Source: Brachyhypopomus gauderio (lineage: Eukaryota > Chordata > Actinopteri > Gymnotiformes > Hypopomidae). From it: a stretch of DNA of 64,000 nt. How positions within the stretch are numbered: position 1 is the stretch's first letter; each line of letters begins with the position of its first letter. Shown here in pieces: positions 32,522-43,895 of the stretch. The stretch spans positions 15,508,410 to 15,572,409 of the forward strand of contig NC_135212.1 of NCBI RefSeq assembly GCF_052324685.1. The letters are read 5' to 3'. Below the pieces are notes generated by a model, which saw only the letters and a list, made by a program, of their open reading frames with translations, ran no database searches and was not told where the DNA came from. The translations under genes and the position numbers were made by a program.

Positions 32522-33966
32522 GAGTTGAGCTGCAGAAGAGATGTTGTCTGTCTCAGTATGAGGAGTGGGAGTGTGAGGACAAGGCAGAGACAGAGGATCT
32601 GCAGCGTCAAACGCATCTAATCAGAGAGCAGCTCAGAGTGAGTATACACACACTCTCACAATCACACACACTCTCACACTCACAATCACATACACTCACA
32701 ATCACACACACACACTCACAATCTCACACACACACACACACACTCACAATCACACACACTCTCACAATCACACACACTCTCACAATCACACACACACTCA
32801 CAATCTCACACAATCACACACACACTCACAATCTCACACAATCACACACACACAATCACACACACTCTCACAATCACACACACTCTCACAATCACACACA
32901 CTTTCACAATCACACACACTCTCACAATCACACACACTCACAATCTCACACAATCACACACACACTCACACACACACTCACAACCTCACACAATCACACA
33001 CTCACAATCACACACACACTCACAATCTCACACAATCACACACACACTCACAATCTCACACAATCACACACACACTCACAATCTCACACAATCACACACA
33101 CACTCACAATCTCACACACACACACACACACTCACAATAATACACTCTCCAACAATCTCTCACACACAATCACACACGTTCTTACACTGATTTGGATGAT
33201 ACTGTAACTGTTACCGCCCGGTCTAGGTCAGACGGTAACAGGTGATGACAGAAAATAAATGATGAAAAGTTGTTCTTTGCTCCCTTAAGAGAACAGTACG
33301 ACTGTACAGTAATAACTCATCACGCTCCCGTAAGAGAACATTATATGAGGACTTAACAGTAACAAAGTAATACATATCCTAAATCTAAGCCTTAATCCTG
33401 ACCTTAATCATCATTGTAACCAGTTAGATGGGGCTTGCTCAAATAAATGCATTTGAACATGACCTCAATATTTAATTCTTTTGTTTAAGTAGAAACTTTG
33501 TCACCTTTTTCTTGTGGGAGAATCTGTAGCACTTACAGCAGTATGAGCAAATGTATACACACAAGCTGTGTGTATGCTGATCTGAGTTCTTGCCTGATTA
33601 TGATGATAACAGTGTTTGTGTTCATGTGTTTAGGAAGAGGAAGACAGCTTCCTGTCTCGACTTGCAGTGCTAGCAAGAATTCCTCATGGTGACATGGCTG
33701 AAAACGGTGTTGCAGGTCACTCATCTACACACACAAACCAATATATATACACACACACACACACATGCGCGCACACATTAGCTGTACATACCCCAAACAT
33801 GACCTCATACCTCAGGCTCCGCATGGTAAAACTAATAAGCCACACTGTACGTTCTCCTGGGTGTTTGGGCTAGTGCATTACATTGTGTTGGTGTATCTGG
33901 TCTGTAGGTGCCCAGATGACTGAACTACCACTGATGACAACAGAAAGACCTCCATCTAAACCTTGA
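24956..33966 (+). CDS. evc: EVC, EvC ciliary complex subunit 1
   Basis: EVC pairs with EVC2 at the base of the cilium and relays Smoothened activity in Hedgehog signalling. Coding exons: 24956-25132, 25322-25423, 25543-25629, 25880-26115, 26825-26909, 27231-27308, 27529-27660, 27746-27898, 28114-28330, 28670-28821, 29363-29452, 29625-29837, 29927-30036, 30279-30411, 31849-31998, 32083-32218, 32313-32415, 32523-32637, 33634-33715, 33908-33966. The spliced frame is 870 codons including the stop; human EVC has 992 residues. Exon 1 encodes one membrane segment (about residues 20-45, LLTIAVVFGVFLGLIAAVVL). Exon 3 gives SDIAAFALKAKVVYPI and exon 4 PLADGASNPSLHEHPKP, both close to human EVC. The rest is helical and Gln/Glu/Leu-rich, as expected for coiled coil; exon 19 has SFLSRLAVLARIP. 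All 19 junctions keep phase. The start is the ATG at 24956, just ahead of the membrane segment; the exon 2 acceptor is the least certain border. Confidence 0.95.
25491..25542. repeat. (TC)n microsatellite forming an EVC polypyrimidine tract
   Basis: The CT run ends directly in CAG, the acceptor of EVC exon 3 (starts 25543). A similar CT/CG-interrupted run at 28048-28113 forms the acceptor of EVC exon 9. Confidence 0.95.
28447..28610 (+). mobile_element. Old SINE with LINE-like tail
   Basis: Contains ccctgagcaaggcccttacc, ctcaattgctcaaattg, then a diverged tail (taggtcactttgaaataaaa, cgctaaatgcc) like the 4662 repeat. It lies in the EVC intron before exon 28670-28821. A reverse-orientation relic of the same core is visible near 30951-30985 (gccttgctcaaggaccc). 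Confidence 0.5.
28905..29240 (+). pseudogene. Decayed LINE reverse transcriptase C-terminal remnant
   Basis: Text such as ttgactattgcaactttgtt, tctgcagctagaatcctta and actggctccctgttgtattc parallels the intact-looking stretch at 37360-37520 (DYCNSLL, AARVLT, LHWLPI). An internal segment (ctgcagctagaat) is duplicated. Frames are broken throughout. It lies in an EVC intron. Confidence 0.55.
32483..32518. repeat. (GT)n microsatellite at an EVC acceptor
   Basis: The GT run is followed by ATAG, the acceptor of EVC exon 32523-32637. Confidence 0.9.
32638..33180. repeat. CA-rich minisatellite of acacactctcacaatcac units
   Basis: Tandem words of cacacactctcacaatcaca and cacaatctcacacaatcaca begin immediately after the donor of EVC exon 32523-32637. 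The long open frame across it is an artefact of the repeat. Confidence 0.9.
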
Positions 33967-34630
33967 ACCAGTGCAGCAGTCTACAGGTAATATACGTATC
34001 TACCATCACAACATGTAGAAGACAGTTCAAACTCAGGTGTTTTGCTTATTCAACCACAGCATAGCACACTTTACAACACAAGCATGTTCTACAATAACAT
34101 GATGGCTGACCTTTCTGTCACCTACCCCCCCCCCCATCTTTTGTGCTCCCAGCAGAATGGCTGAACGGAGGCATACACGAGACCTGTTACCCTGACTGGG
34201 AAATTTAATTTTACAAAACCACATAGAGGGCACTTTAATGACAATGTTTGGATGAAAATGAAAAAAATGTTTTTTATCTTTTGTATTTTATTTCATACTG
34301 CTACAGGTTATTATCTACCGCACAAAATACTATAACCACAACATGGAAATATTGTCAGTAATTAAAACAGTAACAGAAATACTGTAGTGTATGAGTTGTT
34401 GTTTTGTATGATCTCGGGGCCCTGCTGGAACTGCTATTAGAATATGATTCGAATTCAAAAAGCAGGACTTGATCGGTCTAAGTAAGGAACACGGGAACGA
34501 TTTCAGAGCAGTATTAGACATGCACTTATCAAAAAATCTACATGCAGTAACAAACACACACTTCTGCCCCAGGGGACCCGGGGCAGAGGCAGTAAGCACC
34601 ATAGTTTGTTCATTATGGGGAAGGGCTTTG
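33967..34630. other. Short convergent intergenic gap between EVC and CRMP1
   Basis: The EVC stop (33966) and CRMP1 stop (34631) face each other 664 bp apart. Candidate poly(A) signals are ATTAAA near 34361 for EVC and, on the minus strand, AATAAA at 34287-34292 for CRMP1, so the 3' UTRs may overlap. A homopolymer run of C occurs near 34125. No other gene is seen. Confidence 0.65.
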
Positions 34631-34930
34631 TCAACCAAGACTGGTGATATTGGAGCGTCCACCAGGGGGCGCCACAATGCGGTGGCAGGCTCGTCGAGGA
34701 CCATTCTCATCCTCCTGGGAAACTGCAGAATGGAGATTCAAAGGTCAGACTACAGTGGATGGCATAAACACACAAACAACCTCTTGAATGATGTGCAGTG
34801 TTTTTGCAATAAACTCCCTGAGTTTACCTCATCAGTGCAATAGATGTGTGCAATACACCCATAATGCACTGCAAATTCTACAAGTCTCACTGTACTACTC
34901 ACTGATTTTGTTAATGTAGGGCTCTGTGTT

Positions 34931-34978
<48 letters not shown>

Positions 34979-37900
34979 CATGTGCATTGGAATATTACCT
35001 TGTGGGTATTCAGGTCCTGAGTTTATAAAGGGTGAGAGAACAGAATGAATCACAGATCATCTGTATTCTGCAACATTGAGCTAGGTTTGAGTTGATCTCT
35101 GCATTGCACACTGAACGCTGAACATTACCAGTGCAACTGTGAAATGTTTTGGTGTGCTCAGGATTATTTGTCATTTTCCCACTAACCTGATAGGCTGAAG
35201 TTGGACAGGTGTAAATTTCTGATTGGCAGAGGCTGGTTTTTGGCAGGTGACGTTTTAGTGGATGTAGCAGGAGTTAAATATTTGGAAGTAGGAGGAACAT
35301 CACAGACAGGTCCGTCGTACATTGCACGGGAGACTCCACGCATGGCAGAGGCCTGCACACAGTGCACAAACATACACCCCATATATGCACGCAGACTGTT
35401 TCATGCATGTCCTAATATTAAAATGATAAACATGCAATAATGCTCATGTAAGTATTACACAATTATCAAGTATTTATACATATTTATATATTCTTATATT
35501 AATACAAGTTATCTTTAATAGAAATTGTACATTTTAAACAGCCACACCACACAAAACATGCAGCACAGGACTACATTCAATTTCTAAAGTTACTGTGGTG
35601 ATAATCAGTGCGCTGGTGTAAACTCACCTGTGTCCATGTAGGAAGCAGAATGGGTATGTAAATGAGATCATACATATTAAAGACTCATGCCGAAAGAGTT
35701 TTGTGCCACAGTTTTGTGTCTAGTTCTACACTGAAAACTGCCAGTTACATAAAAACATACGATCACTAAAACTATCTCTCCTCAGTTAATATGTGTTTAG
35801 TTTATTCTGCTGTAACATATAAATGTACATTTATGGCAAAAGTTTGACATCATCTCTCTTTAGGAAATACAAGGAAATGCAAAATTACTTTGCAGTTAAC
35901 ATCATATTAAATCCAGCAATATGTTTAATGAATTTGGTTCTCAAATTAACATGGAATGGTTTAAGGAACATGATTAAAGTCATGGAAATAGTTATGGATT
36001 AATGTAACATAATCAAATACCTTCATTCTTATACGGATACGCTGGTAGGCAGATTCAGGAAAAGGCTTGCGAGGAATGAAGTGTCCGGATCCAGGCTCAA
36101 CAGTGAGTTTGTCATCCTCAAACACAACGCGGCCCTGGCTCACTACAACCTGCGGCCCCCCTTTAACCTCCAGACCCTCAAAGATATTATACTCCCCTGC
36201 CTGTGTTAGACAGAGATGACAAAAGGGAGAAAGACCAGTGTCAGGAGGAACAGAGGGTAGACAATATTTTAAACATTTGTTATCAGTCATTTTCCATCTG
36301 TTGAGATCTCATCATACATTATGCTAGCAAGAAATCTTTGTCAACTATAGGACACATGGCATTGTCCACAGCATACTGTTGTGCTTTCTGTGTAAAGAAT
36401 GTAGTTTGAACGTATGTTTGTATAAAGGAATGAATTCTTTACTGAGTGATGGGACTTGGCTGTGATGGTTCGGGTCTTGTCTGAGTCCCAGATGACGAGG
36501 TCTGCGTCAGAGCCCACGGCCACACGACCCTTACGGGGGTAGATGTTTAGGAGCTTCGCTGCATTAGTGCTCGTGACCGCAACAAACTGGTTCTCATCCA
36601 TTTTACCAGCAGCCTGTCAGACAGAGACACAGATTCACAGAACACTTTACACAGACACATTACATATATACACCTTATATTATAGATATAAGTGACCAGG
36701 TGAGTTCATCCACACCACACTCTGTCATGTCTTTATGGACCTTGCTTTGTGCACTGGTGCACGTCATGTTGGAAGAGGAAGGGGCCAGCTCCAAACTGTT
36801 CCCACAAAGTTGGAAGCATGGAATTGTCCAAAATATCTGTTTGCATAGCGAGTTGTTGCTATGGCAGCAGTGAAATTAGGAAATTCAAAGAAAAGGAACT
36901 GATCTCCACTCGTGGAACTTTTGAACCTCATAAATGAATGTGATGATTTAAACATTAAATAAAGGGAACACTAAAATAACATCTCAATTAATAAAACACT
37001 CCAGTTTAAAATCTTTATTTAATACATAGTGGAATGCGTTGAGAACAAAATCACAAAAATGATCAATGTAAATCAATATTATTATTCCATGGAGGTCTGA
37101 ATTTGGAATCATACTCAAAATCAAAGTGGAAAATCAAATGACAGACTGATCAAACTCAGTGGAAATTCCTCAAGACAAGTTAAAATGAGGCTCAGTAGTG
37201 TGTGTGGCCTCCACGTGCCTGTATGACCTCCCTACAACGCCTGGGCATACTCCTGATGAGACTCCTGATGCTTCCAGACCTGGATTAAAGCATCAGTCAA
37301 CTCCTGGACTTTCATTAGCTGATGCAGAGAAGCTGGTCCATGCTTTTGTCTCTTCAAGAATGGACTACTGTAATAGTCTTCTAATTGGATGCTCTAAACA
37401 GTCCATAAAGAAGCTACAACTTGCACAAAATGCTGCAGCTAGAGTCCTAACTAAGGCTAGGAAATTCGATCATATTAGTCCCACTCTTGCGGCATTACAC
37501 TGGCTTCCGATTAAATATCGCATTGAATTTAAAATTCTTCTGTTAACCTATAAGGCATTAAATGGTCTTGCTCCACAATATCTGAGTGAACTCATTGCTT
37601 ACTACAACCCATCTCACCCTTTGTGCTCGCAAAATCCTGCATTTTTCTAGCTCCAAAAATTTGTAAGACTACAGCCGGAGGCAGATCTTTCTCCTTTATA
37701 GCCCCTCAATTATGGAATAGCCTTCCAGCTCCAATCCGAGATTCTGACACAGTTCCAATCTTTAAATCTAGACTCAAGACTCACCTATTTAATCAAGCCT
37801 TCAGTTAATATTCCCCTTGTAAGGTGTGGGGCTTGGGGGCCCCCAGACGTTGAGATTTCTGGTAATCTGAGATGTTGATGCTGTCATCCAGCTGTGTCAT

Positions 37901-40900
37901 GGCATCACTCTAGTTGTGACAATGACTTGACTGGAAAGCAATGTCTCAGTGAGCCCTCATGACTGTGGTCTCCTCTGAACCCCTCCTTTTAGTTATGCTG
38001 CTATAGATTAGCCTGCCGGAGCCATATGCTAATCACTGGCACGTGAGCTATGTACTTTTAAATCAATGGTGGTTTATATTGATGTCCACTCAGTCTGTAT
38101 TGTCTATCTTTTTGCATGCCTCTACCCAAGACAATTAGATACAAGCACCTACAAGCACCTGGGAGATGTTCTGGCTTGCCGGTGGATGTACTGATGCCGA
38201 GGTTTGATGTGCCATTGCCACAAGAGGATGTGCTGAGGCCCACCACCTGCAACGAAGGGACTGTGACTACTTGGCTGGGGAACAAGAACCTTTACTTTAT
38301 CTGTAGAATGATCCTGCGCACCACAGACTTGTGCTAATGGGCTGCCCAATGGAGGATGGGTTCCCTTTTGAGTCTTGGTCCTCCTGAGGTTTCTTCCTAA
38401 TCCCCACCATCATAGGGAGTTTTTCCTTGCCACTGTCTGTCACATATGGCTACGCCCCCTCTCCTAGCTGTCACTCCTGGGTTACCTTAGGTTGCCTGGT
38501 TTCTGTCTGTCGGCCACGCCCGTGTTGTAATCGTCCTCAGCTGTGTCTTGTTAGTTCCATGTACTTATAGTCCCTGTGTTTCCCTAGCCCCTTGTCGGTT
38601 ATTCGTTCTCTTGTGCTTTTGTGATTCATGTGCCCTGTTCCCGGTGTTAATACTCTCTGTTGGTTTATGCTCTGTTCTGTGTTATCCTGCCTGGTTTTGT
38701 TTCGTGTCTGTCTTGATCATGACCCTGTACTTGTCTCACTTGGATGGCTCTCCGGTTATGACTCCTGCCTGTGACTTCGACTAAGATTATGGAATGTCCT
38801 GTAATAAATCTCGCTCTTCTCAGCATTTGTGTCCGTCCCCTCGCTACGCAGCGCGAGCTACGTTACACTGTCGCTTTTGGCTTGCTCATTAGGGATCTGG
38901 ACCCATACGATTGTAAAGCTGCTTTGTGACAACATGTGTTGTGAAAAGTGCTATATAAATAAATGTGACTTTGACATACTGAAGAACTGAACTACTGAAG
39001 TACTGCACAGATGGACTAATCACGCCAGCACAAGATCAGGCACCAAGTCCGTAAGGTAAAAAAACGGTGGCATTCATCAAACGAAAAGACACCCGAGATG
39101 CAGCATGCACAAAGTGCCCAGCACCTAGCAGCAGGATGCAAGATACTAAGAAGTCTACAGTGAGAGACACACGGGCAACACATGGGAGCACATGCGAGGT
39201 AAACGAGGTATATGCGAGGTATACGAGGTATATGTGAGGAATATGAGGTATATATGAGGTAAACGAGGTATATGCAAGGTATATGAGGTATATGCGAGGT
39301 CTATGACCTCACTGAGAATGGTGAAGAACAAGATCCTGTGGGAGCTCCAGACCTCATATAAAACAATGAAAAGCAACCAGATCTTGTGATAGTAGATAAG
39401 ATGTAGGAAACAGCAGTTGTAATAGATCTGGTAGTCCCCAGTGATGTAAACATTCAGTGAATGAATATGATTTAATGAATGAATATGATTTAACCTGATT
39501 TAATACTTCATGCTAATATTGCGCAGGAGTCCCATTTGTTCTCAGAGGAGCGATGGGTGATGGGCAAACAGCAGAAGAAGTGATAGATGTAGCAATCCCA
39601 AATAAAGCATTATCAGGAACAAGGACCATGAAAGCTCGAGAAATACCAATGGCTGAATGAAGAGATGGAAATGATGTAGAAGGTGAAGGCAACAATGGCT
39701 CCAGCAGATCCCAGAACAACTTCTGAGATCTCCATCTAAAAGAGTGATGTCATGGGAACAGCAAAGATACTGCTCCCAGTTCCCAGGCCTCTGATAGAAG
39801 GCACAAGAAATATGCACTTGTATACACACACTAATCTGTTCAGCAAAAATCCAACCCATCACAATAGATATAAAGGTCACAGGAGAATGATCAGACTGGT
39901 TTGATCTCATAGAAAAGCAATAGTAACTCAAACACTCATTACAACTGAGGTATACGAATAGGATCTCTGAATGCACAACACATCAAACCTTGAAACAGAT
40001 GGGCTACAGTACAGGAAGACACACGGGGTGCCACTTCTGTCAGCTCAGAACAGATAACTGAAGCAACAAGTTACATCGGCTCACTAAAACACGACAATGG
40101 ATCATTGGAAAAATGTTGCGTGGTCTGGTGAGTCTTGATTCACATCTTTTCCTTTTTTCTGTCTCGCTCTTTAAATTGTTGTTATTGTCATGGTGACCGG
40201 CGTCGGCCAGAGGAGGATGGGTTCCCCCCGAGTCTTGGTTCCTCTCAAGGTTTCTTCCTCATGCCCTTAGGGAGTTTTTCCTTGCCACTGTCGCCCTTGG
40301 CTTGCTTACTGGGGGCTTGGACACGGACACTTGTAAAGCTGCTTTGTGACAACAACTGTTGTAAAAAGCGCTATATAAAAAAAATTCGATTTGATTTGAT
40401 TTGATTCATGCTGTGATTATCAGATCGTAGTAGTTGGCAAAAACTACATGAAAGCATGGATCCATCCTGCCTTGTATCAACAATTCAAGCTGGTGGTGGT
40501 GGTATATTTTCTTCACACATTTTGGGGCCCTTAATACCAACTGTGTTTAAATGCCACAGCCTACATGAGCATTGTTGATGACCATGTATGTCCCTTTACA
40601 ATGTACCCAACTTTTGATGGTTAGCAGGATAACACGTCATGTCACAAGGCTCATATCATCTCAAACTGTTTTCTTGAACGAGTTCACTGTATTCCAATGG
40701 CCCCAACAGTCACCAGATATCAATCCAGTAGAGCATCTTTGGGATGTGGTGGAACGGGAGATTCACATCAGAGATGTGCAGCCGACAAATCTGCAGCAAC
40801 TGAGTGATGATGTCATGTCAATATGAACCAGACTCTCTGAGGAATGTTTCCAGTGCCTTGTTGAACCTATATCACAAAGAATTAATGCAGTTCTGAAGGC

Positions 40901-42678
40901 AACAATGGCCCCATCCTTGTACCAGGAATGTATAACTACTAAAGTGGCCGGTGAGTATATGTACTATGAAACGTAAGTGTGACTCACCACTCCCTTGGCC
41001 CAGATGAAGGACATTCTCTCTTCTATACCATTGGCCCCCTCAGGAATGAGAGTAAAGTCATCTTTTCCAATGGCTTTCTGGGCAATAGAGTACACACAGT
41101 GTGCACTGCCAAGCACCTGGAGGTCTCCACTGTAGACAACACAATCCACAAATTAACAATCACACATCATTTCAAAACTATATTCATTATTATTATATTA
41201 ATAATCAATTCAGCTACTATTAGGTCTCCACTGTGCTATAATTATTCATGCATTATAATTAGTAAGCTCCAACATATAGTGAGCCAACACAACGCAAAAG
41301 ACTTGTTTCCCTTGAATTATTGGGTGAGTACCAGGCTAGCATGGAGGTCAGGTGGTCAGGGGTCGTGGGGTCAGGACTGAGTGGTGGTGACATCACAAAT
41401 GCAGCTGCTTTGGCCCAGTTTTTGCTCCAATAATGTGTGCCATCTGTGGCTATGCTGGCTGTGATTGGCTCACCAAAGACAACAGACCCTGTCAAAGATG
41501 AGCAATCAAAAAGAAAGGTGAACTAAAGTGATGAATTGAGCTTGGAACAGATTGGCTGTACAATTACATACATAACCATGTTCTGAAATATTAAATAAAA
41601 TCAAAATCACTTTATAGTTTCCGACCAACTGACATATACTGTATATAGCTGAGTTACTAGATTGATCTCTGTGATGTTCTTCCCTTTGTTGACGAATCAC
41701 AATAACCACAAAGAAACATGTTATAATATTATAAAACACATCCATATATGGTGTATGGATAATATGGAATTCCTGAGAAAGAGACAAAGGGTGGGAGAAG
41801 ATTCATCTTGATACCCCCACAAAAGTGGTGTTTATGTGACCTAAACCCTATATATATACAGTGTTGGGAACGTTACTTAAAAAAAGTAATTAGTTATAGT
41901 TACTCACTACTTGTTCAAAAAAGTAACCGAGTTAGTAACTGAATTACTCTATAATAAAAGTAACTCATTACCAGGGAAAGTAACTATTTGCGTTACAGTT
42001 AAAAAAAGGTTATATGCCAATTAATTAAGTTTTTTTTAAAGCAGTTTTCACAGTCAGTTGAAATGAGTAGATTAGAAAATTGTTTAACTTTTTGATATTT
42101 ATTGCACATCCACAGACGAGTGCAGGATAAAATCCTTTAAAATCCCAAATCTTTGGGGAAAAAAAAAGCAAAAGTAAACAGTTACACTATATAAAGTGCA
42201 TTTACATCTATGAAATTAAATTAAATTCTCTCAGTCTGGTAGACATTCAGGAACTTCAAGTATTTTCTTAAATAATGTTTATATCGCCTTGAAAGTTCTA
42301 GTTTTCTTCGGCTTGCACCTGACGCCATTTCGGCCTCTTCTCCGTTTGTGTCGTGTCACTCGCGTGCTTCGGCGCGCATGTAAAAACACTGGCTCTGATT
42401 GGCTATCATAACGCTGCCTTAGCCAATCGCTTACTGACTTGTTAATTTAAACAGGTGTTACACCGAGAACTGTGACCTATCGAGATCTGTTACTCCTCAC
42501 TAGCCTGGGCAGCGGTCCGCTCGCATTAGTATATCAATATATAGTAACGCACCGCTTTTAATGACCAGTAACGTAAACGGCGTTGTAACGACAGGAAAAG
42601 TAACTAATTATATTATCCCGTTACTGACAAAATGACGACGTTACCTAACGCCGTTATTTTTAACGGCGTTATTCGCAA

Positions 42679-42774
<96 letters not shown>

Positions 42775-43812
42775 TCAAATGTGATACTGCTTCTGATACT
42801 GCTCCCCAGCAACCACACGAGCATTTTGGGCTTGACTTCTACTACCAGGATAACATATAGCTGCTTCTAACATGCTGTTATGATGATTACACTACCTCAG
42901 AGAGTCTCTGTGACGTTTAGACTGATGAGGATGAGGCAGGATACAAATGTGAGGGGACTGTAAATCCATGGGGTGGGAAAAACAAAACAGGATGACTGAG
43001 AAGAACAAAAAAAGTCAAACAGAAACAGAACAAACCCAAAATCAAAGAGAAGCACATAGAGAACCAAATACACATCACACAACTAAGAAGAGTCAAAGTC
43101 GTGTGTCTAACCCCTAACCCCTAACCCCTAACCCCTAACCAATAACCCCTAACCCAGAGCTAGACAAGAGACAACAGTCACACAAACGAAGCCCAAAATT
43201 AAAAAAGCAAACGGCAGTGTCAAACATTTGAAACACGGGGTTACGTGTATGGAGGTTGGAAGACTACAGTAGTCTTCTGAGCATGGGGCAGTAGAATAAC
43301 TGTGTTGTTCTGATGAGTTTAGGGGGGGTAGAATAACAGTATTATAGTAAAGGTGTTATAATAACGTGTTAGAGTAACGGTGTTAGAGTAAAGGTGTTAT
43401 AATAACGTGTTAGAGTAACAGTCTTAGAGTAAAGGTGTTATAATAACGGTGTTAGAGTAACGTTGTTAGAGTAAAGGTGGTATAATAACGGTGTTAGAGT
43501 AAAGGTGTTATAATAATGGTGTTAGAGTAACGGTGTTATAATAACAGTGTTAGAGTAACAATGTTAGAGTATAGGTGTTATAATAACAGTGTTAGAGTAA
43601 CGGTGTAACACCTTTTTTCCTTGCTGCAGCCACAATGTCAGCAGCCCCCTTACTCATCACCTTGGTGATGTACACAGGGCAGTTGGTGCAGTTGCCAAGG
43701 GTTACAGCTCGGAACACAGCCTCAGACTCAAACTGTAAAGCAAGAATTACAGTCAGACACTCACACATACACACACACAAACACATATACACACATACAC
43801 ACACACACACAA

Positions 43813-43895
<83 letters not shown>

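Noticed and set aside
32434..33207. 257-codon plus-strand frame rich in His, Thr and Ser
   Set aside because: It starts upstream of EVC exon 32523-32637 in another frame and then translates a CA-rich minisatellite.
37198..37650. A single 150-codon host gene
   Set aside because: The frame fuses a Tc1 end (in antisense) to a LINE reverse transcriptase C-terminal segment.
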